A stretch of DNA of 64,000 nt. Origin: DASWIG01 sp965371445 (lineage in GTDB: Bacteria; Acidobacteriota; Thermoanaerobaculia; Multivoradales; J023). Location: assembly GCA_965371445.1 (NCBI GenBank), contig CBDUYN010000020.1, positions 1-64,000 of the forward strand. Reading direction: 5' to 3'. Positions 1 through 8,395 of this stretch are shown one piece after another (within the stretch, counting starts at the first letter, position 1; each line of letters opens with the position of its first letter). Position numbers and translations under genes: made by a program. A model generated the notes under the pieces. It was not told the DNA's origin. It was given only the letters and a program-made list of their open reading frames with translations, and did not search any database.

Positions 1-462
1 GAAGGGGTACAGCGTCTCCAGGTCCTTCGCTTCGGGCGTCGGCAGGTCGACGGCTTTTGCCCCGACGGCCTCGATGTTGGCGCGGGTAGTGTCGAAGTGG
101 GTGTTGTTGGGCACGACGTTGCCGGGCGCGCAGATCGTCGCCGCGAGGATACGCTCGGCCGCCCGTCCCTGGTGTGTCGGGATCACGTGGGCAAAACCGA
201 AGATGTCTTTGACCGCACGCTCGAAGCGGAGGAAGCTCGCCGCGCCGGCGTAGGACTCGTCGCCGCCCATGATCGCCGCCCATTGCTGGGCGGACATGGC
301 GCCCGTCCCGCTGTCGGTCAAGAGGTCGATGATGATGCCGTCGGCCGCCACCTTGAAGAGGTTGTAGCCAGCCGCGGCGAGGATCGCCTCGCGCTCGCGG
401 CGGTCGGTCAACCGGATCGGCTCGACGGACTTGATTCGGAAGGGCTCGATGATCGTGGTCAT
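1..462 (-). CDS. Tryptophanase / tyrosine phenol-lyase family enzyme (partial, N-terminal 154 residues)
   Basis: The gene reads leftward off the window edge, so only the N-terminus is present. Its start fits the PLP-dependent beta-eliminating lyase family: EPFRIKSVEP near residue 6, IDLLTDSGTGAMS around 48-60, GDESYAGA, and IPTHQGRAAE around 95-105, which is the conserved stretch TnaA and Tpl share. These enzymes split tryptophan or tyrosine into indole or phenol, pyruvate and ammonia in the cytosol. The PLP lysine and substrate-specificity residues lie outside the window, so I cannot choose between the two activities. The start at 462 is preceded by GGGGAA at a suitable distance. Family assignment is strong, substrate unknown. 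Confidence 0.88.
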   Translation of the reverse strand, partial: MTTIIEPFRIKSVEPIRLTDRREREAILAAAGYNLFKVAADGIIIDLLTDSGTGAMSAQQWAAIMGGDESYAGAASFLRFERAVKDIFGFAHVIPTHQGRAAERILAATICAPGNVVPNNTHFDTTRANIEAVGAKAVDLPTPEAKDLETLYPF

Positions 463-496
463 GGCATTCCCCAGAAGACTGTCGTTGGTTGGGAGG

Positions 497-510
497 GGAG
501 GGATCCCTCC
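497..510. repeat. 14-bp perfect palindrome in the divergent intergenic region
   Basis: GGAGGGATCCCTCC is self-complementary and sits between the leftward lyase gene (start 462) and the rightward diiron-protein gene (start 707). It could be an operator for either gene, or chance in high-GC DNA. The rest of the 463-706 gap shows no convincing gene or clear promoter. Confidence 0.3.
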
Positions 511-706
511 TCGCCTCGACGCTACACCCGCCCCGAATCGCCGCCATATGACCCGCGTCAGGCATGGCGACGGCCGACACCCGAGCGGTTATGACAAGCA
601 TCATAGGCCGGTCCGGAAAGCGGCGAGACAATGGTGGCCGTCGCGTTTCATCGAGCGCCCGTGAGGGACGAGCCCGCGGAGCCTGCACCCGAAGGAGACT
701 GTCTGC

Positions 707-1510
707 ATGAATATCTACAAAGTCCTCCCTGACCTCCGAAAGACGCGGCACATGGCCATCTGGCACAAGGCCCTGCGTGCCCAGTGGTCGGCCGCCGACC
801 TGAACTGGGACCGCCCGCAGCGGATCCAGAGCCCGCGCCTGCGCGACCAGATGGGGCGGTTTTTGACTCCCGTCCTGATGGGCGAGCAGGCGGCGCTCTA
901 CTCGGTCTCGGGGCTGATCCCGATCCTCGGCCACCGCTCCGAGGTGGAGAGCCAATTCTACCTGACCACCTGGGCGGTCGACGAGGCACGCCACACGGAG
1001 CTTTTCGCCCTCTTCTACGACCGCCTGGAGCGCGAGCCGTTGCCGATCCGTCGTTTCCCGAGCGCTTACCTCTTTCAGGCGGCCATCGTGTCCGACGAGC
1101 CCGCGGAATGGCTCACCGGCGTCCTGGTGAGCGAAGTGATGGCGAAAAAGGTCATGGAAGAGCTGGTGAGGTTGGACCTCGACCCGGTGCTCTCCGAGAT
1201 CGCCGAGGGCATCTTGACCGACGAGGCCCGCCATCTGGGCTTCAATCACATCTACATGGAAGACCATTTCAAAGAGGTGTTCGCCAAGGACCCGCAGCAA
1301 GCCGAAAGCGACGCCGCGAGACTGCATGAGCGGATGGACAAGGTCTTCTCCATGGTGCCGCCGATCCTCGACGCCCTGAAGGTAGAATTCAAGGAGATCG
1401 GGATCGATTCGGCAGCGCTTTTCGCGGACGTCCAGGACGAGGCTCGTGAGCGCCTCGAGAAATCGATCCGGCGCGGCGCCAAGCAGGCCGTCGAGGCCCA
1501 GGCCGCCTAG
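707..1510 (+). CDS. Diiron ferritin-like / ribonucleotide-reductase R2-like protein
   Basis: 267 residues, almost entirely helical in appearance. The spacing of ligands is the classic four-carboxylate, two-histidine diiron set: E60, E93-x2-H96 (DEARH), E143 and E173-x2-H176 (a second DEARH). This arrangement occurs in class I RNR small subunits, R2-like oxidases and related ferritin-like proteins. I see no candidate large-subunit gene nearby and the protein is shorter than a typical NrdB (about 320-380 residues), so an R2-like oxidase or stand-alone diiron oxygenase is more likely than a reductase subunit. The ATG at 707 follows GAAGGAG at good spacing. It converges with the secreted protein gene ending at 1514. 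Confidence 0.75.
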   Translation: MNIYKVLPDLRKTRHMAIWHKALRAQWSAADLNWDRPQRIQSPRLRDQMGRFLTPVLMGEQAALYSVSGLIPILGHRSEVESQFYLTTWAVDEARHTELFALFYDRLEREPLPIRRFPSAYLFQAAIVSDEPAEWLTGVLVSEVMAKKVMEELVRLDLDPVLSEIAEGILTDEARHLGFNHIYMEDHFKEVFAKDPQQAESDAARLHERMDKVFSMVPPILDALKVEFKEIGIDSAALFADVQDEARERLEKSIRRGAKQAVEAQAA

Positions 1511-1513
1511 GCC

Positions 1514-2296
1514 CTAGAACTGGACGTAGCGGGTGAAGAAAGTCCTGGGATCCTGCCCGGCAACCAGCTGGTTGGCGAGCTCCGGGGTGAGGACGAACTG
1601 GCCGGCGCGCACTTTGCTCTCGGTCGTCATCAGGATCTCGAGGGCGGCGAGGCGGCCCGGGAAACGGGCCTGAGTCTGCACCAGGGCGCTGGCCGAGTCC
1701 TTGAGCGCCTTGAAGACCGCCGTGTCGGAATTGGCCACGAATACCACCAGGGGATGGTCCTCGGCGCTGCCCCGGAAGATCTCGAACCCCTCCAGCCCCT
1801 GGCTCTCGAAGTACTGGCTCAGCTCGGCGGCGACCTCGGCGTCCCCGAGCTCGCGCCGGAGGAGCCTTTCGAGATCGATGAAACCCGCCTTGGTATAGGG
1901 GATCTGCTCGCCCGCGTCCTCGCTCTTGCGGCGGGTCACCGGCTCCGGCAAAGCGAGGGAGCGCCGCCCGGCCAAGTCGCTCAGCGTCGTCTCCCGAGGC
2001 CCGCTGCTGGTCTCCTCTTCGCGGGTCATGAGCCGGGTCCCACCGCCTTCGAGCACCTTGGCCGTGCCGAGCTGAGTCTTGTTCATCTCGTCGGTCTTGG
2101 GGAAGTCCACCTCTGCGGCCGGCAGCTCGGTCGACACGCCGCTTTGCAGGACCAGGTAGACCTTGTCGCCCTCCAGCCGGTATTTCTCCTTCGTGATGAT
2201 CTGTTTGCCGTCCTTCAAGAACACGACGTAGCCCCAGGCGGGGGCCGCCAACGTCACGACGGCGATCAGGATCAGGATCTGGCGCAGCGGTTTCAT
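1514..2296 (-). CDS. Secreted protein of unknown function with N-terminal signal peptide
   Basis: The start MKPLRQILILIAVVTLAAPAWG, an obvious signal peptide with a probable cleavage after AWG, is preceded by GGAGG eight bases upstream; I prefer it to an in-frame ATG nine codons earlier. The mature protein opens with YVVFLKDGKQI, a short beta module seen at the N-terminus of many secreted acidobacterial/deltaproteobacterial proteins of unknown role. The middle is charged and low in recognisable motifs. The last 100 residues look alpha/beta. No catalytic motif is visible. Predicted location is periplasm or envelope; function not assigned. Confidence 0.75.
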   Translation of the reverse strand: MKPLRQILILIAVVTLAAPAWGYVVFLKDGKQIITKEKYRLEGDKVYLVLQSGVSTELPAAEVDFPKTDEMNKTQLGTAKVLEGGGTRLMTREEETSSGPRETTLSDLAGRRSLALPEPVTRRKSEDAGEQIPYTKAGFIDLERLLRRELGDAEVAAELSQYFESQGLEGFEIFRGSAEDHPLVVFVANSDTAVFKALKDSASALVQTQARFPGRLAALEILMTTESKVRAGQFVLTPELANQLVAGQDPRTFFTRYVQF

Positions 2297-2329
2297 CCTT
2301 TTGACCTCCGGTCTTTCCACCATCGCCCC

Positions 2330-2335
2330 TATAAT
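2330..2335 (+). promoter_or_regulatory. Candidate -10 element (TATAAT) upstream of the LolC/E-like permease
   Basis: A perfect TATAAT stands 30 bases before the permease ATG in otherwise GC-rich DNA. The only TTGAC-like sequence (2301) is 23 bases away, too far for a normal spacer, so this is a -10-only call. Confidence 0.3.
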
Positions 2336-2365
2336 ACATCCAACTCCGCACCCCGTCGCCTCCCT

Positions 2366-3628
2366 ATGGAATCTTCACCCACTCCCAGACGTCCTACCCG
2401 GCGCGAACGACGGCTCCAGCGTCTGGCCCTGCCGGCGACGATCGCCTGGCGCTACATGCGGGGCCGGCGCAGCCGACTGCTCGCGGCGACGGCGAGGACG
2501 GCACTCTTCGCGACGACCCTCGGCGTGACGACGATGGTCGTCGCCATGGCGCTGATGAGCGGCTACACCGAGGAGGTGAAGCGCAAGCTCATCGGCCTCC
2601 AGGGGGAAGTGATGGCCTCGAGCGTTCTCGCCGAAGACGAGGAGGATCTCGCCGAGCGCCTCCGGGCCGCCGCCGCGCTCCCGGGCGTCGTGCGCACCGG
2701 GCGGTGGGTCTACGCCGAGGGGTCGCTCGACAGCCCCGGCCTGCCGGAGGGGACGAGCGTCGCGCTGCGCGGCGTCGAGAGCGACGACCCGGTGGTGCTG
2801 CGCTCCGGCGGCGACCTGCACCGTGACGAGGCGGGGGTGGCGGGCGTCGTCCTCGGCGCGGAGCTGGCGGCGAACCTCGACGCGAAGCGCGGCGACATCC
2901 TGCGCCTGGTGGTGCTCGACATGAGCGAGCGCCGGCCCCGCTTCCGTTACCGCTCGATCCGCGTCACCGGGACGTTTACGATCGGCTTCGCCGAGTTCGA
3001 CGCCCACTGGATCCTGATCGACCGCGAGGTGCTCTCAAAAGCCCGGGGCGGCAGCCGGCTGGAGATGGTCGAATTCCAACTCGGCGAAGGCCAGGACGGC
3101 GTCGACGTCGCGGCCGAGATCGAGGAGGTCCTGGGAGAAGACTGGGTGGTGGACCGCGGGCAACGGCTCAACCAGGAGGTCTTCGCGGCCTTGGAGCTCC
3201 AGGAGGTGATGCTGTTTTTCGTCCTCGGGCTGATCGTCCTGGTCTCGACGTTCAACATCGCCTCGACGCTCGTGATCCTGGTCCGCGAAAAAAGGCGCGA
3301 CGTCGCGGTCTTATCCTCTCTCGGCCTGCGGCCCGGCGGCATCTGGTGGGTTTTCGCGACCTATGGGCTCTTCCTCGGGACCTTGGGCATCCTCCTGGGC
3401 ATGGCCATCGGCGGCAGCGTGGCCCTTCTCATCACGGAATTCGAGCTGGTGCGCTTCCCTCCCGAGCTGGCGGAGATCTACTTCATCGACGCTGTTCCGT
3501 TCCGCCTCGAAATCCCGGACCTCGTGGCGATCGCCGCCTTTTCCCTGGCGGTCACCGCGATCGCCAGCGCCTTGCCGGCACGGCGTGCGGCCCGCCTCGA
3601 TATCACCGCGGCCCTGCACGACGAATGA
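2366..3628 (+). CDS. FtsX/LolC-LolE-type ABC transporter permease
   Basis: 420 residues with the MacB/LolC architecture. There is a cytoplasmic N-terminus, a first membrane helix around residues 43-65 (ATTLGVTTMVVAMALMSGY), a large periplasmic domain (about 70-285), then three helices: VMLFFVLGLIVLVSTFNI; the segment around GLFLGTLGILLGMAIGG; and a last one before PARRAARLDI. The closing ARLDITAALHDE matches the FtsX family C-terminus (RLDPAEALRYE type). In Gram-negative bacteria such proteins export lipoproteins to the outer membrane with an ATPase LolD; no ATPase gene is adjacent. The reading frame is open far upstream, but ATG 2366 is the first start giving a sensible N-terminus and lies beyond the divergent gene's signal peptide. 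Confidence 0.85.
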   Translation: MESSPTPRRPTRRERRLQRLALPATIAWRYMRGRRSRLLAATARTALFATTLGVTTMVVAMALMSGYTEEVKRKLIGLQGEVMASSVLAEDEEDLAERLRAAAALPGVVRTGRWVYAEGSLDSPGLPEGTSVALRGVESDDPVVLRSGGDLHRDEAGVAGVVLGAELAANLDAKRGDILRLVVLDMSERRPRFRYRSIRVTGTFTIGFAEFDAHWILIDREVLSKARGGSRLEMVEFQLGEGQDGVDVAAEIEEVLGEDWVVDRGQRLNQEVFAALELQEVMLFFVLGLIVLVSTFNIASTLVILVREKRRDVAVLSSLGLRPGGIWWVFATYGLFLGTLGILLGMAIGGSVALLITEFELVRFPPELAEIYFIDAVPFRLEIPDLVAIAAFSLAVTAIASALPARRAARLDITAALHDE

Positions 3629-3654
3629 GGCGATTCCGATCCCCTGAACGGCCG

Positions 3655-3680
3655 AAGGGGACCGAAGTCTCGGTCCCCTT
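3655..3680 (+). terminator. Rho-independent-type terminator after the permease gene
   Basis: A perfect 11-bp stem (3655-3665 with 3670-3680) and a four-base loop lie 26 bases after the permease stop. The tail (GGTTTGG) is only weakly T-rich. Being nearly symmetric, it could also serve the convergent rhomboid gene. Confidence 0.7.
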
Positions 3681-3883
3681 GGTTTGGAATCGCGTCCCCC
3701 GAAGGCGACGGATCGAGATGGGTTATGTGACGAGAACGGAGCTGTTCATTCCTTGCTGCTCCGCCGGTGGGACCCAAATCCGAAGCGCGAGTGCGGCTCG
3801 GTAGCCCCGGCGGGATGGGTTGCGGTCTCGCAACTGAGCCTCGCAACCTGTCTTCCATTTGTTATACGGATCAGGAGGCGAAA

Positions 3884-3949
3884 GTGTTCTACGGCAAGGA
3901 GAAAAACTCTCGCCAGGCGCCGCGCGTCCCCATCTCAGGCGAGGCCTGA
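3884..3949 (+). other. Possible 21-residue ORF with strong ribosome-binding site
   Basis: A GTG start preceded by AGGAGG at ideal spacing opens a 22-codon frame (VFYGKEKNSRQAPRV...) that ends by overlapping the 3' end of the opposite-strand rhomboid gene by 15 bases. A TATAC box lies just upstream. The rest of 3681-3934 holds nothing else I recognise. Whether it is translated is unknown. Confidence 0.2.
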
Positions 3950-6160
3950 GCGGGCACCCAGCACCCGGCCTTCGTACTCGCCGAGCGACGGGAAGCGGGC
4001 AAAGGGCTGGCCGCACACCGCCTGCGGATTCGGCAAGGCTCTGGCGCCGGTCACCCTCAGCAGGTGGGTGATCACCGCCACCAGGGCCTTGAGCGGATCG
4101 CTTTCCCGGGGTACGAAAGTCCGGGCGTCGAATTCGAAGCTTCGCAAGCGGATCGTCCGCACCGTCGGCTGCCCTGGAGGGTCGACCAGAAGGTCGAGCA
4201 CCACGTAGGATTTCTGGGGCGCGGCCCGGGCCACGACGGCGGCCGAAATCGCCTTCACGCGATCGAGAGGCATGACCTTGGTTCCCTGGCCGACGAGGTC
4301 GATCGTAATCTTCTCCGCCGTCAGGCCCCGGAGAACCGACGCCATGACTTGGAGCGTGCTCGCGGCCGGAGCCGCGGGCCGCACCAGGGCAGGGCTGGTT
4401 GCGGGTGGAGGTAAGGGCGGCGGTGTTGTTGCCTGCGGCGATGCGAGGACGGGCAGCGCTGGAGGAGAAACGGTGCCACCGGCCGTCGGCGCCACCACGG
4501 CGGCCGCCACCACCGCCGCCGGCGCGGCCGCCTGCGGAGCGGCCGAACGTTCGATCACGTCGGCCAAGGCCTCAGCCTGGGGGTTGAACGGCAATGGCCC
4601 TTCGGTGGACGGCGGGGCCTCGGGAGGCTGCCGGACACCCATGTCCTTGACGTCCGCGAGGAGGCCGCTGATCTCGTTACGGACCGATTCCGGCAACCCG
4701 GGACGTTCCAGGAGGGCTTCGCAGAGCGCGATGGAGCTCGCGCTGCGCGAGATGGCCGCGACGCGCGCCGCTCGGGTCAGAATCGGCACGGGCAGAGGGC
4801 GCCCTTGGCTCACCGGTTCCAGGGCGGCCAGCAGGCCGGCCGCTTCCTCGTCACGCTCCGCCTCGAGCATGGCGTTGCCCAGACGGATCCGTAGGTCGAG
4901 GTCCATCGGCGTTTCTGGAAGCCGCTCGCGCAGCTCGTCCCAATGGGTCAAGCCGAGCAGCAGCTCCCCCTGGCGCAGCTCGTGGCGGATCATCTTGAGG
5001 AAGGGCTTGGCCGCCGTCTGCTCCCGACCCAGCTGGATCGACAGGTCCCAGAGGGCGAGCACCGCGTCCTGGTTCGCAGGACGCTCCCGGAGCTCCTCGG
5101 TGAGCACCCTCCAGGCCTCCTCGGTCTGTCCCGATTGGCGCAGCCCGTGGGCCTTTTCGACCGCATAGTTCGTCTCGTCGCCCAGAATCGTCTCGATCTT
5201 GGGTTTCAGGATCCGTTCCTCGATCGAGAACCACTTGATGCCGATCGCGATCGCGGCACCGAAGCCGAAGCCCGAGACGTGGACCCAGTAGGCGACGCCG
5301 CCGAATTTTTCCAGCCACGTCGTCGACCAGAAAAGCTCGCGCAGGAACCAGAAGCCGAGCCACACCCAAGCCGGAGCCCAGAAGGTGCCGAACCGGAAGA
5401 AGAAGAAGTAGAAGAACTTGATCCGCACCGACCAGAACCGGATCAGAAAGGCCCCCATCAGCGCCGCGATCGCTCCCGACGCCCCGACCAAGGGCGTCAG
5501 CGACTCGGGATAGCGGGCCATCCAGAAACAATTGGACACCACCCCCCCGATCAGGAAAAGGCCCAGGAAGGCCGGCCGTCCCCAGACGTCCTCCAGCGCC
5601 GGCCCGCTCAGCCAGAAGAAAAGCAGGTTGCCGAGGATGTGCATCCAGCCGGAGTGCATGAAAATCGACGTCACGATCGTCAAGAAGCTCGCCTTGGCGG
5701 GAATGAAACCCCAGCGCATGATCGGGTGCTGGTCGCGCACCTCGCGCCAATCCGCGGTCAGCCGGTCGAGCTCCTGTTGCTCGACCTCGGCGCGCTGCTT
5801 CGGGTCTTTCCAGACGAGCTCGTCGTCTCCGCCCTCGAAGCCGCTGTACTCGAGCGCATCCACCCCCGCCTCGGCGGCGAGCTCGTCGCTGTAGCGCTCG
5901 AGCTCGTCGATGGCCTCCCGCATGTACTCCTCGACCATCGGCGCCCAGGTCCCGAAGACCAGCTCCTGGTCGATATCCAGGTAGGGGTGCTCCATCCAGT
6001 ACTGGTACACCTCCTCTTCGCGCTCCGCGGTGAGCCTCTCGACCCGGCTATCCGCCATACTTGAGAGGAAAAAAGCTACCAGGCAGATCGCCGCCATCGC
6101 TCCCGAGACCCAGGGCCAGCGCCGGGTCGCGCTCTCCTCGTGGCCGATCGGTATGATCAC
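3935..6160 (-). CDS. Rhomboid intramembrane serine protease with long cytosolic helical/TPR-like tail
   Basis: 741 residues. Membrane helix 1 is at about 18-34, followed by a roughly 110-residue acidic helical insert. The rhomboid core (about 145-310) carries H174-x3-N178 in the oxyanion helix, nucleophile S228 in GASG and catalytic H294 in YWVHVSGFGFG: the full Ser-His dyad. Rhomboids cut transmembrane helices of substrates in the lipid bilayer. Residues 320-520 look like TPR helices, 530-620 is a Pro/Ala-rich linker, and the last 110 residues form a beta-rich domain. The tail is far larger than in GlpG, so it may tether substrates or partners. Substrate unknown. It is a single gene with no operon partner. 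Confidence 0.87.
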   Translation of the reverse strand: MIIPIGHEESATRRWPWVSGAMAAICLVAFFLSSMADSRVERLTAEREEEVYQYWMEHPYLDIDQELVFGTWAPMVEEYMREAIDELERYSDELAAEAGVDALEYSGFEGGDDELVWKDPKQRAEVEQQELDRLTADWREVRDQHPIMRWGFIPAKASFLTIVTSIFMHSGWMHILGNLLFFWLSGPALEDVWGRPAFLGLFLIGGVVSNCFWMARYPESLTPLVGASGAIAALMGAFLIRFWSVRIKFFYFFFFRFGTFWAPAWVWLGFWFLRELFWSTTWLEKFGGVAYWVHVSGFGFGAAIAIGIKWFSIEERILKPKIETILGDETNYAVEKAHGLRQSGQTEEAWRVLTEELRERPANQDAVLALWDLSIQLGREQTAAKPFLKMIRHELRQGELLLGLTHWDELRERLPETPMDLDLRIRLGNAMLEAERDEEAAGLLAALEPVSQGRPLPVPILTRAARVAAISRSASSIALCEALLERPGLPESVRNEISGLLADVKDMGVRQPPEAPPSTEGPLPFNPQAEALADVIERSAAPQAAAPAAVVAAAVVAPTAGGTVSPPALPVLASPQATTPPPLPPPATSPALVRPAAPAASTLQVMASVLRGLTAEKITIDLVGQGTKVMPLDRVKAISAAVVARAAPQKSYVVLDLLVDPPGQPTVRTIRLRSFEFDARTFVPRESDPLKALVAVITHLLRVTGARALPNPQAVCGQPFARFPSLGEYEGRVLGARSGLA

Positions 6161-6259
6161 AGCTTGTCTCCCCCTGGATGTCGTCGCCCTGGAATGCCCA
6201 CAGCCTCAGATCGGAATGCACCACAGGTTTTCACTCACATGACTCCCGGTTTGCCCAGG

Positions 6260-6287
6260 TTGACACCTTTTGCCGGCCTCGCATAGG
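6260..6287 (+). promoter_or_regulatory. Candidate sigma-70 promoter for the TPR-membrane / transpeptidase pair
   Basis: A consensus TTGACA (6260-6265) and CATAGG (6282-6287) are separated by 16 bases, about 65 bases before the ATG at 6353. The -35 is perfect, the -10 weak. Confidence 0.4.
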
Positions 6288-6352
6288 GTGACCAGGCTCT
6301 GGATCTACCCGATGTCGCCGCTCGAAGCGGAGACGCTCTCCCCGGAGGCTCC

Positions 6353-8377
6353 ATGTCCGTATCGTCCCGCGCCGCGTGGATCGCGCAGATCGAGGCCGCG
6401 ATCGAAGCCGGGGGGTTCGCCCAGGCCCGGCAGCTGATCGCGAGTGCCGAGACGCATCTCGGACCGGATCCGGCTCTCGCCGAGCTCGGCCGGCGTGTCG
6501 CGGAGGTGGAGTCGATCTCGGCGCCGGTCGACGTCGCCTCGGCGATTCGCCGGGCTCGCGAGGAGGTGAGCCGCGCCAACTATCCCGGTGCTCTCGGGGT
6601 GTTGCAGGTGGCCCTCAAGCAGGCCCCGCAGGACCCGGAGCTGCGGGACATGGTGGATCAGACGACGAAAGCGGCGCTACGCCACGAGGCCGCCGCGGAG
6701 CGCAACCGTGCGGTGGCGGCGAGCGCCGAGCACGTCGAAGGGCTCCTCGCCCAGGGCGACCTGGAGGCGGCGGCGGCGGAGCTTCACGAGGCCGGCGTCA
6801 AGTTCGGCCGGCACTCGACACTCGCGACGCTTTCCGACCGGCTCGAGGCCTTGCGGCGCGAAGCGGGCCTCGAGCAGACCATCGCTTTCGTCGATCAGGG
6901 CCGGGCCCACCTCGATTCCAAGAATTGGCAGGGAGCCCTGCTCGAAGCCGAGCGCATTCTCCGCCTCGACCCCAGGAACGCGCAGGCCCTGGAGCTGAAG
7001 CAGAAGGCCCAGGCCGAGATCGAACGCGAAGCCGCCGGCCAGGAGCACCGGCTGGCGATCGAAAAAGCGGGCCAGGACGTCGAGCGCCTGATCGCCGCCG
7101 GAGAGATGGCGCGCGCCACCCGGGCCCTGGAGGAGGCCGTCGACACCCTGGGTCGCGATCCCTCGTTCGAGGAGCTCGCCGGCCGGCTCGACCAGGCGAA
7201 GGTCGACTTGCAGGCCAAGAAGCGTCTCGAGTGGACCCAGCGCCGTTTGAACGAGGCCGAGTCTCTCGTCCGCCAGGCCGGACGGCTGTCGCTCCAGGGG
7301 AAGTACGAGCTGGCGATCGAGCGCCTCGCGGCGGCGCGCGAGCTCAACCCCGAGCATCCCGAGCTCGCCGGCATGCTCCAGGCCGCGGAAAGTGCCCGTG
7401 AGCGCGGCGAGGCCGAGCGCCGCCGCAACCAGGAGCTCGGGACGGCCAAAGCGTCGATCCGCTCGTTCCTGGACGGCCTGAACCTCAACGAGGCCGAAGC
7501 GCAGCTCCAGACCACCAGGAGACGATTCCCCGACGACCCTCAGCTCGCCGCGCTCGGTGCCCGGCTCAAGCGACTCCGAGAGAGCGAGCGTTCCACCGCC
7601 CTTCCCGTCGCCGTCGCCGCCGCGGATCCGGAGGCCGAAGATCAGGCCCTGGCGCACCAGCGGGCCCTGGCGGCCGCCTACTCGTGGAAGCAGGCTTTCC
7701 TCTATCCTTTCCGGGGCGATGCCTTGACGGCCTTCGCGATCCTCCTGGGGGCGGGCCTCCTGCTCGAGATCTTCGACGCCCTGCCGGTCCTGGGTGCTTT
7801 CTTCGCCGTCCTGCGATCCTTGCTGCCGATCCTGGTCCTGGGCTTCGCCCTGACGATCGTCCGCGAGACGTTTGCCGGCCACAACGTCCTGTTGGCACCG
7901 GCGGAGCTCGTCGACGCGGCGGGTTACGCCCGCGACCTGGGGCTCGTCGCCGTCACCGCTCTCGTCGCCTCGCTCCCTCTCCTGCTTTTCGTCCTCACCC
8001 ACCGGCTCCACGGCCTACTGACTCCCGACGGTGCCGTCGGCTGGTGGATCGTGGCGCCGCTCGGCTACCTGGCGGCCCTTTTCGCGGTGCCGACCTGCGC
8101 CGCCGCGGCGGCTTTCGGAACGCGCCAGCTACCACGCCTCGTCCATCACCTGCGGAGCTTCTCCGTGGCCGAGGGCGAGCCCTTGCTCGCCGTCGGCGTC
8201 GGATTCGCCGTCGTCGTCGCCGTCACCATGGTCCGCGCTTCGTTTGTGCCGCTGATCCCCTGGATGGGAGCGCCGCTGGCGACGGCGCTCGAGGTCTGGG
8301 CTCTCGTTTGCCTGCCGCATCTGGCGGGCGTCGTCTTACGGCGTCACCGGATCGAGCTGGGCCGGGTTTACGGCTGA
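6353..8377 (+). CDS. TPR/coiled-coil protein with C-terminal polytopic membrane domain
   Basis: 674 residues. The first 440 are helical hairpin repeats typical of TPR arrays (A-x-LxxAExLLxLDP-type units, e.g. near 205 and 335), rich in Ala, Glu and Arg. The last 220 contain about six hydrophobic segments (ALTAFAILLGAGLLLEIF and so on), a Yip1/DUF4013-like layout, though I see no signature that fixes a family. ATG 6353 follows CCGGAGG. The next gene starts 18 bases downstream, so the pair is probably co-transcribed. A scaffold for envelope assembly coupled to the transpeptidase homologue is plausible but inferred. Confidence 0.7.
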   Translation: MSVSSRAAWIAQIEAAIEAGGFAQARQLIASAETHLGPDPALAELGRRVAEVESISAPVDVASAIRRAREEVSRANYPGALGVLQVALKQAPQDPELRDMVDQTTKAALRHEAAAERNRAVAASAEHVEGLLAQGDLEAAAAELHEAGVKFGRHSTLATLSDRLEALRREAGLEQTIAFVDQGRAHLDSKNWQGALLEAERILRLDPRNAQALELKQKAQAEIEREAAGQEHRLAIEKAGQDVERLIAAGEMARATRALEEAVDTLGRDPSFEELAGRLDQAKVDLQAKKRLEWTQRRLNEAESLVRQAGRLSLQGKYELAIERLAAARELNPEHPELAGMLQAAESARERGEAERRRNQELGTAKASIRSFLDGLNLNEAEAQLQTTRRRFPDDPQLAALGARLKRLRESERSTALPVAVAAADPEAEDQALAHQRALAAAYSWKQAFLYPFRGDALTAFAILLGAGLLLEIFDALPVLGAFFAVLRSLLPILVLGFALTIVRETFAGHNVLLAPAELVDAAGYARDLGLVAVTALVASLPLLLFVLTHRLHGLLTPDGAVGWWIVAPLGYLAALFAVPTCAAAAAFGTRQLPRLVHHLRSFSVAEGEPLLAVGVGFAVVVAVTMVRASFVPLIPWMGAPLATALEVWALVCLPHLAGVVLRRHRIELGRVYG

Positions 8378-8395
8378 AGCCCGCCGGAGAGCGAC

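Noticed and set aside
707..1510. Ribonucleotide reductase small subunit (NrdB)
   Set aside because: Diiron ligands fit, but the protein is short and no large-subunit gene is nearby. The broader diiron ferritin-like label is safer.
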